Shown: positions 41,479 through 53,673 of the stretch, piece by piece | Layout of the letters: each line of letters opens with the position of its first letter | Position numbering within the stretch: position 1 is the stretch's first letter | Assembly (NCBI RefSeq): GCF_034190915.1 | Contig: NW_026947691.1 | Coordinates: 124,001 to 188,000, forward strand | DNA: 64,000 bases | Origin: Cavia porcellus | Lineage: Eukaryota > Chordata > Mammalia > Rodentia > Caviidae | Direction: 5' to 3' | Translations under genes and position numbers: made by a program | The notes under the pieces: model-generated | Told to the model about the DNA's origin: nothing | What the model saw: only the letters and a program-made list of their open reading frames with translations | The model's database searches: none

Positions 41479-42435
41479 ATAGGCACCACCCCGTGATGTA
41501 TTTCTCACTCCCACTAGTGAATGTAATGTAACACACACCCGTACAATGCGCACCACCCCGTGATGTTTTTCTCACTCCCACTAGTGAATGTAATGTAACA
41601 CACACCCGTACAATGCGCACCACCCCGTGATGTTTTTCTCACGCTCACTAGTGAATGTAATGTAACACACACCCGTACAATGCGCACCACCCCGTGATGT
41701 TTTTCTCACTCCCACCAGTGAATGTAATGTAACACACACTTGTACAATGCGCACCACCCCGTGATGTTTTTCTCACTCCCACCAGTGAATGTAATGTAAC
41801 ACACACCCGTACAATGCGCACCACCCCGTGATGTTTTTCTCACTCCCACCAGTGAATGTAATGTAACACACACCCGTACAATGCGCACCACCCCGTGATG
41901 TTTTTCTCACTCCCACCAGTGAATGTAATGTAACACACACCCGTACAATGCGCACCACCCCGTGATGTTTTTCTCACTCCCACCAGTGAATGTAATGTAA
42001 CACACACCCGTACAATGCGCACCACCCCGTGATGTTTTTCTCACTCCCACCAGTGAATGTAATGTAACACACACCCGTACAATGCGCACCACCCCGTGAT
42101 GTTTTTCTCACTCCCTCCAGTGAATGTAATGTAACACACACCCGTACAATGCGCACCACCCCGTGATGTTTTTCTCACTGCCACCAGTGAATGTAATGTA
42201 ACACACACCCGTACAATGCGCACCACCCCGTGATGTTTTTCTCACTGCCACCAGTGAATGTAATGTAACACACACCCGTACAATGCGCACCACCCCGTGA
42301 TGTTTTTCTCACTCCCACCAGTGAATGTAATGTAACACACACCCGTACAATGCGCACCCCCCCGTGATGGTTTTCTCACTCCTACTAGTGAATGTAATGT
42401 AACACACACCCGTACAATGCGCACCACCCCGTGAT
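41479..42435 (+). repeat. Block D HOR copy D3 (partial)
   Basis: Starts at ATAGG (41479), with ACACACTTGTAC near 41.74 kb, CCCTCCAG at 42113 and GATGG near 42.37 kb, all at the 18-mer spacing of D1. After the GATGG/U and P monomers it does not go on to R-S-R but to TTTTCACACTCC as in block C, so the copy is cut there. Confidence 0.85.
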
Positions 42436-43484
42436 GTTTTTCTCACTCCCACCAGTGAATGTAATGTAACACACACCCGTACAATGCGCACCACCCCGTG
42501 ATGTTTTTCACACTCCCACCAGTGAATGTAATGTAACACACACCCGTACAATGCGCACCACCCCGTGATGTTTTTCTCACTCCCACTAGTGAATGTAATG
42601 TAACACACACCCGTACAATGCGCACCACCCCGTGATGTTTTTCTCACTCCCACTAGTGAATGTAATGTAACACACACCCGTACAATGCGCACCACCCCGT
42701 GATGTTTTTCTCACTCCCACCAGTGAATGTAATGTAACACACACCCGTACAATGCGCACCACCCCGTGATGTTTTTCTCACTCCCTCCAGTGAATGTAAT
42801 GTAACACACACCCGTACAATGCGCACCACCCCGTGATGTTTTTCTCACTGCCACGAGTGAATGTAATGTAACACACACCCGTACAATGCGCACCACCCCG
42901 TGATGTTTTTCTCACTGCCACCAGTGAATGTAATGTAACACACACCCGTACAATGAGCACCACCCCGTGATGTTTTTCTCACTCCCACCAGTGAATGTAA
43001 TGTAACACACACCCGTACAATGCGCACCCCCCCGTGATGGTTTTTCTCACTCCTACTAGTGAATGTAATGTAACACACACCCGTACAATGCGCACCACCC
43101 CGTGATGTTTTTCTCACTCCCACCAGTGAATGTAATGTAACACACACCCGTACAATGCGCACCACCCCGTGATGTTTTTCTCACTCCCACCAGTGAATGT
43201 AATGTAACACACACCCGTACAATGCGCACCACCCCGTGATGTTTTTCTCACTCCCACCAGTGAATGTAATGTAACACACACCCGTAAAATGCGCACCACC
43301 CCGTGATGTTTTTCTCACTCCCACCAGTGAATGTAATTTAACACACACCCGTACAATGCGCACCACCCCGTGATGTTTTTCTCACTCCCACTAGTGAATG
43401 TAATGTAACACACACCCGTACAATGCGCACCACCCGTGATGTTTTTCTCACTCCCAGTAGTGAATGTAATGTAACACACACCCG
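42436..43484 (+). repeat. C-like stretch with 10-monomer duplication
   Basis: TTTTCACACTCC (about 42.51 kb), Q and P monomers, then a second CCCTCCAG cassette at 42783, exactly 670 bp (10 x 67) after the one at 42113. The GATGG monomer here (43038) has an extra T (GGTTTTTCTC), the only T-tract indel I found in the window. GTAATTTAAC (about 43.34 kb), CCAC3 (about 43.43 kb) and CAGTAG follow as in block C. Confidence 0.75.
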
Positions 43485-46400
43485 TACAATGCGCACCACC
43501 CCGTGATGTTTTTCTCACTCCCACTAGTGAATGTAATGTAACACATACCCGTACAATGCGCACCACCCCGTGAGGTTTTTCTCACTCCCACTAGTGAATG
43601 CAATGTAACACACACCCGTACAATGCGCACCACCCCGTGATGTTTTTCTCACTCCCACTAGTGAATGTAATGTAACACACACCCGTACAATGCGCACCAC
43701 CCCGTGATGTTTTTCTCACTCCCAATAGTGAATGTAATGTAACACACACCCGTACAATGCGCACCACCCCGTGATGTTTTTCTCACTCCCACCAGTGAAT
43801 GTAATGTAACACACACCCGTACAATGCGCACCCCCCCGTGATGTTTTTCTCACTCCCACCAGTGAATGTAATGTAACACACACCCGTACAATGCGCACCC
43901 CCCCGTGATGTTTTTCTCACTCCCACCAGTGAATGTAATGTAACACACACCCGTACAATGCGCACCCCCCCGTGATGTTTTTCTCACTCCCACTAGTGAA
44001 TGTAATGTAACACACACCCGTACAATGCGCACCCCCCCGTGATGTTTTTCTCACTCCCACTAGTGAATGTAATGTAACACACACCCGTACAATGCGCACC
44101 CCCCCGTGATGTTTTTCTCACTCCCACTAGTGAATGTAATGTAACACACACCCGTACAATGCGCACCCCCCCGTGATGTTTTTCTCACTCCCACTAGTGA
44201 ATGTAATGTAACACACACCCGTACAATGCGCACCCCCCCGTGATGTTTTTCTCACTCCTACTAGTGAATGTAATGTAACACACACCCGTACAATGCGCAC
44301 CCCCCCGTGATGTTTTTCTCACTCCCACTAGTGAATGTAATGTAACACACACCCGTACAATGCGCACCCCCCCGTGATGTTTTTCTCACTCCCACTAGTG
44401 AATGTAATGTAACACACACCCGTAAAATGCGCACCCCCCCGTGATGTTTTTCTCACTCCCACTAGTGAATGTAATGTAACACACACCCGTACAATGCGCA
44501 CCACCCCGTGATGATTTTCTCACTCCCACTAGTGAATGTAATGTAACACACACCCGTACAATGCGCACCACCCCGTGATGTTTTTCTCACTCCCACTAGT
44601 GAATGTAATGTAACACACACACGTACAATGCGCACCACCCCGTGATGTTTTTCTCACTCCCACTAGTGAATGTAATGTAACACACACCCGTACAATGCGC
44701 ACCACCCCGTGATGTTTCTCTCACTCCCACTAGTGAATGTAATGTAACACACACCCGTACAATGCGCACCACCCCGTGATGTTTCTCTCACTCCCACTAG
44801 TGAATGTAATGTAACACACACCCGTACAATGCGCACCCCCCCGTGATGTTTTTCTCACTCCCACTAGTGAATGTAATGTAACACACACCCGTACAATGCG
44901 CACCCCCCCGTGATGTTTTTCTCACTCCCACTAGTGAATGTAATGTAACACACACCCGTACAATGCGCACCCCCCCGTGATGTTTTTCTCACTCCCACTA
45001 GTGAATGTAATGTAACACACACCCGTACAATGCGCACCCCCCCGTGATGTTTTTCTCACTCCCACTAGTGAATGTAATGTAACACACACCCGTACAATGC
45101 GCACCCCCCCGTGATGTTTTTCTCACTCCCACTAGTGAATGTAATGTAACACACACCCGTACAATGCGCACCCCCCCGTGATGTTTTTCTCACTCCCACT
45201 AGTGAATGTAATGTAACACACACCCGTACAATGCGCACCCCCCCGTGATGTTTTTCTCACTCCCACTAGTGAATGTAATGTAACACACACCCGTACAATG
45301 CGCACCCCCCCGTGATGTTTTTCTCACTCCTACTAGTGAATGTAATGTAACACACACCCGTACAATGCGCACCCCCCCGTGATGTTTTTCTCACTCCTAC
45401 TAGTGAATGTAATGTAACACACACCCGTACAATGCGCACCCCCCCCGTGATGTTTTTCTCACTCCCACTAGTGAATGTAATGTAACACACACCCGTACAA
45501 TGCGCACCACCCCGTGATGTTTTTCTCACTCCCACTAGTGAATGTAATGTAACACACACCCGTACAATGCGCACCACCCCGTGATGTTTTTCTCACTCCC
45601 ACTAGTGAATGTAATGTAACACACACCCGTACAATGCGCATCACCCCGTGATGTTTCTCTCACTCCCACTAGTGAATGTAATGTAACACACACCCGTACA
45701 ATGCGCACCACCCCGTGATGTTTCTCTCACTCCCACTAGTGAATGTAATGTAACACACACCCGTACAATGCGCACCACCCCGTGATGTTTTTCTCACGCC
45801 CACTAGTGAATGTAATGTAACACACACCCGTACAATGCGCACCCCCCGTGATGTTTTTCTCACGCCCACTAGTGAATGTAATGTAACACACACCCGTAAA
45901 ATGCGCACCACCCCGTGATGTTTTTCTCACGCCCACTAGTGAATGTAATGTAACACACACCCGTACAATGCGCACCACCCCGTGATGTTTTTCTCACGCT
46001 CTCTAGTGAATGTAATGTAACACACACCCGTACAATGCGCACCACCCCGTGATGTTTTTCTCACGCCCACTAGTGAATGTAATGTAACACACACCCGTAC
46101 AATAGGCACCACCCCGTGATGTTTTTCTCACGCTCACTAGTGAATGTAATGTAACACACACCCGTACAATGCGCACCACCCCGTGATGTTTTTTTCACTC
46201 CCACTAGTGAATGTAATGTAACACACACCCGTACAATGCGCACCACCCCGTGATGTTTTTCTCTCTCCCACCAGTGAATGTAATGTAACACACACCCGTA
46301 CAATGCGCATCACCCCGTGATGTTTTTCTCACTCCCACCAGTGAATGTAATGTAACACACACGCGTACAATGCGCACCACCCCGTGATGTTTTTCTCACT

Positions 46401-47571
46401 CCCACCAGTGAATGTAATGTAACACACACCCGTACAATGCGCACCACCCCGTGATGTTTTTCTCACTCCCAACATTGAATGTAATGTAACACACACCCGT
46501 AAAATGCGCACCACCCCGTGATGTTTTTCTCACTCCCACCAGTGAATGTAATGTAACACACACCCATACAATGCGCACCACCCCGTGATGTTTTTCTCAC
46601 TGCCACCAGTGAATGTAATGTAACACACACCCGTACAATGCGCACCACCCCGTGATGTTTTTCTCACTCCCATCAGTGAATGTAATGTAACACACACCCG
46701 TACAATGCGCACCCCCCCGTGATGGTTTTCTCACTCCTACTAGTGAATGTAATGTAACACACACCCGTACAATGCGCACCACCCCGTGATGTTTTTCTCA
46801 CTCCCACCAGTGAATGTAATGTAACACACACCCGTACAATGCGCACCACCCCGTGATGTTTTTCTCACTCCCACCAGTGAATGTAATGTAACACACACCC
46901 GTACAATGCGCACCACCCCGTGATGTTTTTCTCACTCCCACCAGTGAATGTAATGTAACACACACCCGAAAAATGCGCACCACCCCGTGATGTTTTTCTC
47001 ACTCCCACCAGTGAATGTAATGTAACACACACCCGTACAATGCGCACCACCCCGTGATGTATTTCTCACTCCCACTAGTGACTGTAATGTAACACACACC
47101 TGTACAATGCGCACCACCCCGTGATGTTTTTCTCACGCTCACTAGTGAATGTAATGTAACACACACCCGTACAATGCGCACCACCCCGTGATGTTTTTTT
47201 CACTCCCACTAGTGAATGTAATGTAACACACACCCGTACAATGCGCACCACCCCGTGATGTTTTTCTCACGCTCACTAGTGAATGTAATGTAACACACAC
47301 CCGTACAATGCGCACCCCCCCGTGATGTTTTTCTCACTCCCACTAGTGAATGTAATGTAACACACACCCGTACAATGCGCACCACCCCGTGATGTTTTTC
47401 TCACTCCCACTAGTGAATGTAATGTAACACACACCCGTACAATGCGCACCACCCCGTGATGTTTTTCTCACTCCCACTAGTGAATGTAATGTAACACACA
47501 CCCGTACAATGCGCACCACCCCGTGATGTTTCTCTCACTCCCACTAGTGAATGTAATGTAACACACACCCA
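43485..47571 (+). repeat. Block E HOR copy E1 (61 monomers, 4087 bp)
   Basis: A 61-monomer unit (61 x 67 = 4087; an internal C8 tract near 45.44 kb and a C6 tract near 45.84 kb cancel). The order is GTGAGGTTTT and GAATGCAATG monomers, Q and P monomers, two long runs of C7 monomers (about 43.8-44.45 and 44.8-45.45 kb) split by GTTTCTCTC monomers, R/S types, ATAGG (46102), T7-tract, a B-like P/T/GATGG piece, ACCCGAAAAATG, and GTGACTG (47081). Private marks include ACGCGT near 46.36 kb, CAACATTG near 46.47 kb and GCGCATCACC near 45.64 kb. Confidence 0.92.
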
Positions 47572-50500
47572 TACAATGCGCACCACCCCGTGATGTTTTT
47601 CTCACTCCCACTAGTGAATGTAATGTAACACATACCCGTACAATGCGCACCACCCCGTGAGGTTTTTCTCACTCCCACTAGTGAATGCAATGTAACACAC
47701 ACCCGTACAATGCGCACCACCCCGTGATGTTTTTCTCACTCCCACTAGTGAATGTAATGTAACACACACCCGTACAATGCGCACCACCCCGTGATGTTTT
47801 TCTCACTCCCAATAGTGAATGTAATGTAACACACACCCGTACAATGCGCACCACCCCGTGATGTTTTTCTCACTCCCACCAGTGAATGTAATGTAACACA
47901 CACCCGTACAATGCGCACCCCCCCGTGATGTTTTTCTCACTCCCACCAGTGAATGTAATGTAACACACACCCGTACAATGCGCACCCCCCCGTGATGTTT
48001 TTCTCACTCCCACCAGTGAATGTAATGTAACACACACCCGTACAATGCGCACCCCCCCGTGATGTTTTTCTCACTCCCACTAGTGAATGTAATGTAACAC
48101 ACACCCGTACAATGCGCACCCCCCCGTGATGTTTTTCTCACTCCCACTAGTGAATGTAATGTAACACACACCCGTACAATGCGCACCCCCCCGTGATGTT
48201 TTTCTCACTCCCACTAGTGAATGTAATGTAACACACACCCGTACAATGCGCACCCCCCCGTGATGTTTTTCTCACTCCCACTAGTGAATGTAATGTAACA
48301 CACACCCGTACAATGCGCACCCCCCCGTGATGTTTTTCTCACTCCTACTAGTGAATGTAATGTAACACACACCCGTACAATGCGCACCCCCCCGTGATGT
48401 TTTTCTCACTCCCACTAGTGAATGTAATGTAACACACACCCGTACAATGCGCACCCCCCCGTGATGTTTTTCTCACTCCCACTAGTGAATGTAATGTAAC
48501 ACACACCCGTAAAATGCGCACCCCCCCGTGATGTTTTTCTCACTCCCACTAGTGAATGTAATGTAACACACACCCGTACAATGCGCACCACCCCGTGATG
48601 ATTTTCTCACTCCCACTAGTGAATGTAATGTAACACACACCCGTACAATGCGCACCACCCCGTGATGTTTTTCTCACTCCCACTAGTGAATGTAATGTAA
48701 CACACACACGTACAATGCGCACCACCCCGTGATGTTTTTCTCACTCCCACTAGTGAATGTAATGTAACACACACCCGTACAATGCGCACCACCCCGTGAT
48801 GTTTCTCTCACTCCCACTAGTGAATGTAATGTAACACACACCCGTACAATGCGCACCACCCCGTGATGTTTCTCTCACTCCCACTAGTGAATGTAATGTA
48901 ACACACACCCGTACAATGCGCACCCCCCCGTGATGTTTTTCTCACTCCCACTAGTGAATGTAATGTAACACACACCCGTACAATGCGCACCCCCCCGTGA
49001 TGTTTTTCTCACTCCCACTAGTGAATGTAATGTAACACACACCCGTACAATGCGCACCCCCCCGTGATGTTTTTCTCACTCCCACTAGTGAATGTAATGT
49101 AACACACACCCGTACAATGCGCACCCCCCCGTGATGTTTTTCTCACTCCCACTAGTGAATGTAATGTAACACACACCCGTACAATGCGCACCCCCCCGTG
49201 ATGTTTTTCTCACTCCCACTAGTGAATGTAATGTAACACACACCCGTACAATGCGCACCCCCCCGTGATGTTTTTCTCACTCCCACTAGTGAATGTAATG
49301 TAACACACACCCGTACAATGCGCACCCCCCCGTGATGTTTTTCTCACTCCCACTAGTGAATGTAATGTAACACACACCCGTACAATGCGCACCCCCCCGT
49401 GATGTTTTTCTCACTCCTACTAGTGAATGTAATGTAACACACACCCGTACAATGCGCACCCCCCCGTGATGTTTTTCTCACTCCTACTAGTGAATGTAAT
49501 GTAACACACACCCGTACAATGCGCACCCCCCCCGTGATGTTTTTCTCACTCCCACTAGTGAATGTAATGTAACACACACCCGTACAATGCGCACCACCCC
49601 GTGATGTTTTTCTCACTCCCACTAGTGAATGTAATGTAACACACACCCGTACAATGCGCACCACCCCGTGATGTTTTTCTCACTCCCACTAGTGAATGTA
49701 ATGTAACACACACCCGTACAATGCGCATCACCCCGTGATGTTTCTCTCACTCCCACTAGTGAATGTAATGTAACACACACCCGTACAATGCGCACCACCC
49801 CGTGATGTTTCTCTCACTCCCACTAGTGAATGTAATGTAACACACACCCGTACAATGCGCACCACCCCGTGATGTTTTTCTCACGCCCACTAGTGAATGT
49901 AATGTAACACACACCCGTACAATGCGCACCCCCCGTGATGTTTTTCTCACGCCCACTAGTGAATGTAATGTAACACACACCCGTAAAATGCGCACCACCC
50001 CGTGATGTTTTTCTCACGCCCACTAGTGAATGTAATGTAACACACACCCGTACAATGCGCACCACCCCGTGATGTTTTTCTCACGCTCTCTAGTGAATGT
50101 AATGTAACACACACCCGTACAATGCGCACCACCCCGTGATGTTTTTCTCACGCCCACTAGTGAATGTAATGTAACACACACCCGTACAATAGGCACCACC
50201 CCGTGATGTTTTTCTCACGCTCACTAGTGAATGTAATGTAACACACACCCGTACAATGCGCACCACCCCGTGATGTTTTTTTCACTCCCACTAGTGAATG
50301 TAATGTAACACACACCCGTACAATGCGCACCACCCCGTGATGTTTTTCTCTCTCCCACCAGTGAATGTAATGTAACACACACCCGTACAATGCGCATCAC
50401 CCCGTGATGTTTTTCTCACTCCCACCAGTGAATGTAATGTAACACACACGCGTACAATGCGCACCACCCCGTGATGTTTTTCTCACTCCCACCAGTGAAT

Positions 50501-51658
50501 GTAATGTAACACACACCCGTACAATGCGCACCACCCCGTGATGTTTTTCTCACTCCCAACATTGAATGTAATGTAACACACACCCGTAAAATGCGCACCA
50601 CCCCGTGATGTTTTTCTCACTCCCACCAGTGAATGTAATGTAACACACACCCATACAATGCGCACCACCCCGTGATGTTTTTCTCACTGCCACCAGTGAA
50701 TGTAATGTAACACACACCCGTACAATGCGCACCACCCCGTGATGTTTTTCTCACTCCCATCAGTGAATGTAATGTAACACACACCCGTACAATGCGCACC
50801 CCCCCGTGATGGTTTTCTCACTCCTACTAGTGAATGTAATGTAACACACACCCGTACAATGCGCACCACCCCGTGATGTTTTTCTCACTCCCACCAGTGA
50901 ATGTAATGTAACACACACCCGTACAATGCGCACCACCCCGTGATGTTTTTCTCACTCCCACCAGTGAATGTAATGTAACACACACCCGTACAATGCGCAC
51001 CACCCCGTGATGTTTTTCTCACTCCCACCAGTGAATGTAATGTAACACACACCCGAAAAATGCGCACCACCCCGTGATGTTTTTCTCACTCCCACCAGTG
51101 AATGTAATGTAACACACACCCGTACAATGCGCACCACCCCGTGATGTATTTCTCACTCCCACTAGTGACTGTAATGTAACACACACCTGTACAATGCGCA
51201 CCACCCCGTGATGTTTTTCTCACGCTCACTAGTGAATGTAATGTAACACACACCCGTACAATGCGCACCACCCCGTGATGTTTTTTTCACTCCCACTAGT
51301 GAATGTAATGTAACACACACCCGTACAATGCGCACCACCCCGTGATGTTTTTCTCACGCTCACTAGTGAATGTAATGTAACACACACCCGTACAATGCGC
51401 ACCCCCCCGTGATGTTTTTCTCACTCCCACTAGTGAATGTAATGTAACACACACCCGTACAATGCGCACCACCCCGTGATGTTTTTCTCACTCCCACTAG
51501 TGAATGTAATGTAACACACACCCGTACAATGCGCACCACCCCGTGATGTTTTTCTCACTCCCACTAGTGAATGTAATGTAACACACACCCGTACAATGCG
51601 CACCACCCCGTGATGTTTCTCTCACTCCCACTAGTGAATGTAATGTAACACACACCCG
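47572..51658 (+). repeat. Block E HOR copy E2 (61 monomers, 4087 bp)
   Basis: Second copy of the 4087-bp unit. Every diagnostic I checked recurs at exactly +4087: GTGAGG (43570/47657), GATGATTTTC (about 44513/48600), ACACACACGTAC, C8 and C6 tracts, GCGCATCACC, ATAGG (46102/50189), ACGCGT, CAACATTG, ACCCGAAAAATG and GTGACTG (47081/51168). The match starts after a G/A difference at 43484/47571 and ends at another at 47571/51658, which sets the duplication limits. I saw no difference in the stretches compared. Confidence 0.92.
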
Positions 51659-52064
51659 TACAATGCGCACCACCCCGTGATGTTTCTCTCACTCCCACTA
51701 GTGAATGTAATGTAACACACACCCATACAATGCGCACCACCCCGTGATGTTTCTCTCACGCCCACTAGTGAATGTAATGTAACACACACCCGTACAATGC
51801 GCACCACCCCGTGATGTTTTTCTCACGCCCACTAGTGAATGTAATGTAACACACACCCGTACAATGCGCACCACCCCGTGATGTTTTTCTCACGCCCACT
51901 AGTGAATGTAATGTAACACACACCCGTACAATGCGCACCACCCCGTGATGTTTTTCTCACGCTCACTAGTGAATGTAATGTAACACAAACCCGTACAATG
52001 CGCACCACCCCGTGATGTTTTTCTCACGCCCACTAGTGAATGTAATGTAACACACACCCGTACA
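51659..52064 (+). repeat. Linker from block E to block F
   Basis: One GTTTCTCTC/Q monomer, a CATAC monomer with GTTTCTCTCACGCCC, then R, R, R, S, an ACACAAACCC monomer (51983) and R, leading to ATAGG at 52065. The ACACAAACCC mark then accompanies every block F unit (53592, 56273, 57882, 62037). Confidence 0.7.
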
Positions 52065-53673
52065 ATAGGCACCACCCCGTGATGTTTTTCTCAGGCCCAC
52101 TAGTGAATGTAATGTAACACACACCCGTACAATGCGCAACACCCCGTGATGTATTTCTCACTCCCACTAGTGAATGTAATGTAACACACACCCGTACAAT
52201 GCGCACCACCCCGTGATGTTTTTCTCACGCTCACTAGTGAATGTAATGTAACACACACCCGTACAATGCGCACCACCCCGTGATGTTTTTCTCACTCCCA
52301 CTAGTGAATGTAATGTAACACACACCCGTACAATGCGCACCACCCCGTGATGTTTTTCTCACTGCCACCAGTGAATGTAATGTAACACACACCCGTACAA
52401 TGCGCACCACCCCGTGATGTTTTTCTCACTGCCACCAGTGAATGTAATGTAACACACACCCGTACAATGCGCACCACCCCGTGATGTTTTTCTCACTCCC
52501 ACCAGTGAATGTAATGTAACACACACCCGTACAATGCGCACCACCCCGTGATGTTTTTCTCACTCCCACCAGTGAATGTAATGTAACACACACCCGTACA
52601 ATGCGCACCACCCCGTGATGTTTTTCTCACTCCCACCAGTGAATGTAATGTAACACACACCCGTACAATGCGCACCACCCCGTGATGTTTTTCTCACTCC
52701 CACCAGTGAATGTAATGTAACACACACCCGTACAATGCGCACCACCCCGTGATGTATTTCTCACTCCCACTAGTGACTGTAATGTAACACACACCTGTAC
52801 AATGCGCACCACCCCGTGATGTTTTTCTCACGCTCACTAGTGAATGTAATGTAACACACACCCGTACAATGCGCACCACCCCGTGATGTTTTTTTCACTC
52901 CCACTAGTGAATGTAATGTAACACACACCCGTACAATGCGCACCACCCCGTGATGTTTTTCTCACGCTCACTAGTGAATGTAATGTAACACACACCCGTA
53001 CAATGCGCACCCCCCCCGTGATGTTTTTCTCACTCCCACTAGTGAATGTAATGTAACACACACCCGTACAATGCGCACCACCCCGTGATGTTTTTCTCAC
53101 TCCCACTAGTGAATGTAATGTAACACACACCCGTACAATGCGCACCACCCCGTGATGTTTTTCTCACTCCCACTAGTGAATGTAATGTAACACACACCCG
53201 TACAATGCGCACCACCCCGTGATGTTTTTCTCACTCCCACTAGTGAATGTAATGTAACACACACCCGTACAATGCGCACCACCCCGTGATGTTTCTCTCA
53301 CTCCCACTAGTGAATGTAATGTAACACACACCCGTACAATGCGCACCACCCCGTGATGTTTTTCTCACGCCCACTAGTGAATGTAATGTAACACACACCC
53401 GTACAATGCGCACCACCCCGTGATGTTTTTCTCACGCCCACTAGTGAATGTAATGTAACACACACCCGTACAATGCGCACCACCCCGTGATGTTTTTCTC
53501 ACGCCCACTAGTGAATGTAATGTAACACACACCCGTACAATGCGCACCACCCCGTGATGTTTTTCTCACGCTCACTAGTGAATGTAATGTAACACAAACC
53601 CGTACAATGCGCACCACCCCGTGATGTTTTTCTCACGCCCACTAGTGAATGTAATGTAACACACACCCGTACA
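52065..53673 (+). repeat. Block F unit F1 (24 monomers, 1609 bp)
   Basis: ATAGG to ATAGG is 1609 bp, 24 x 67 plus 1, the extra base being a C8 tract near 53.01 kb. The order is ATAGG, X, GCGCAACACC, S, Q, T, T, P run, GTATTT with GTGACTG (52776), CACACCTGTAC, S, T7-tract, S, C8, Q run, GTTTCTCTC, R, R, R, S with ACACAAACCC, R. It lacks the CCCTCCAG cassette. Confidence 0.88.
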
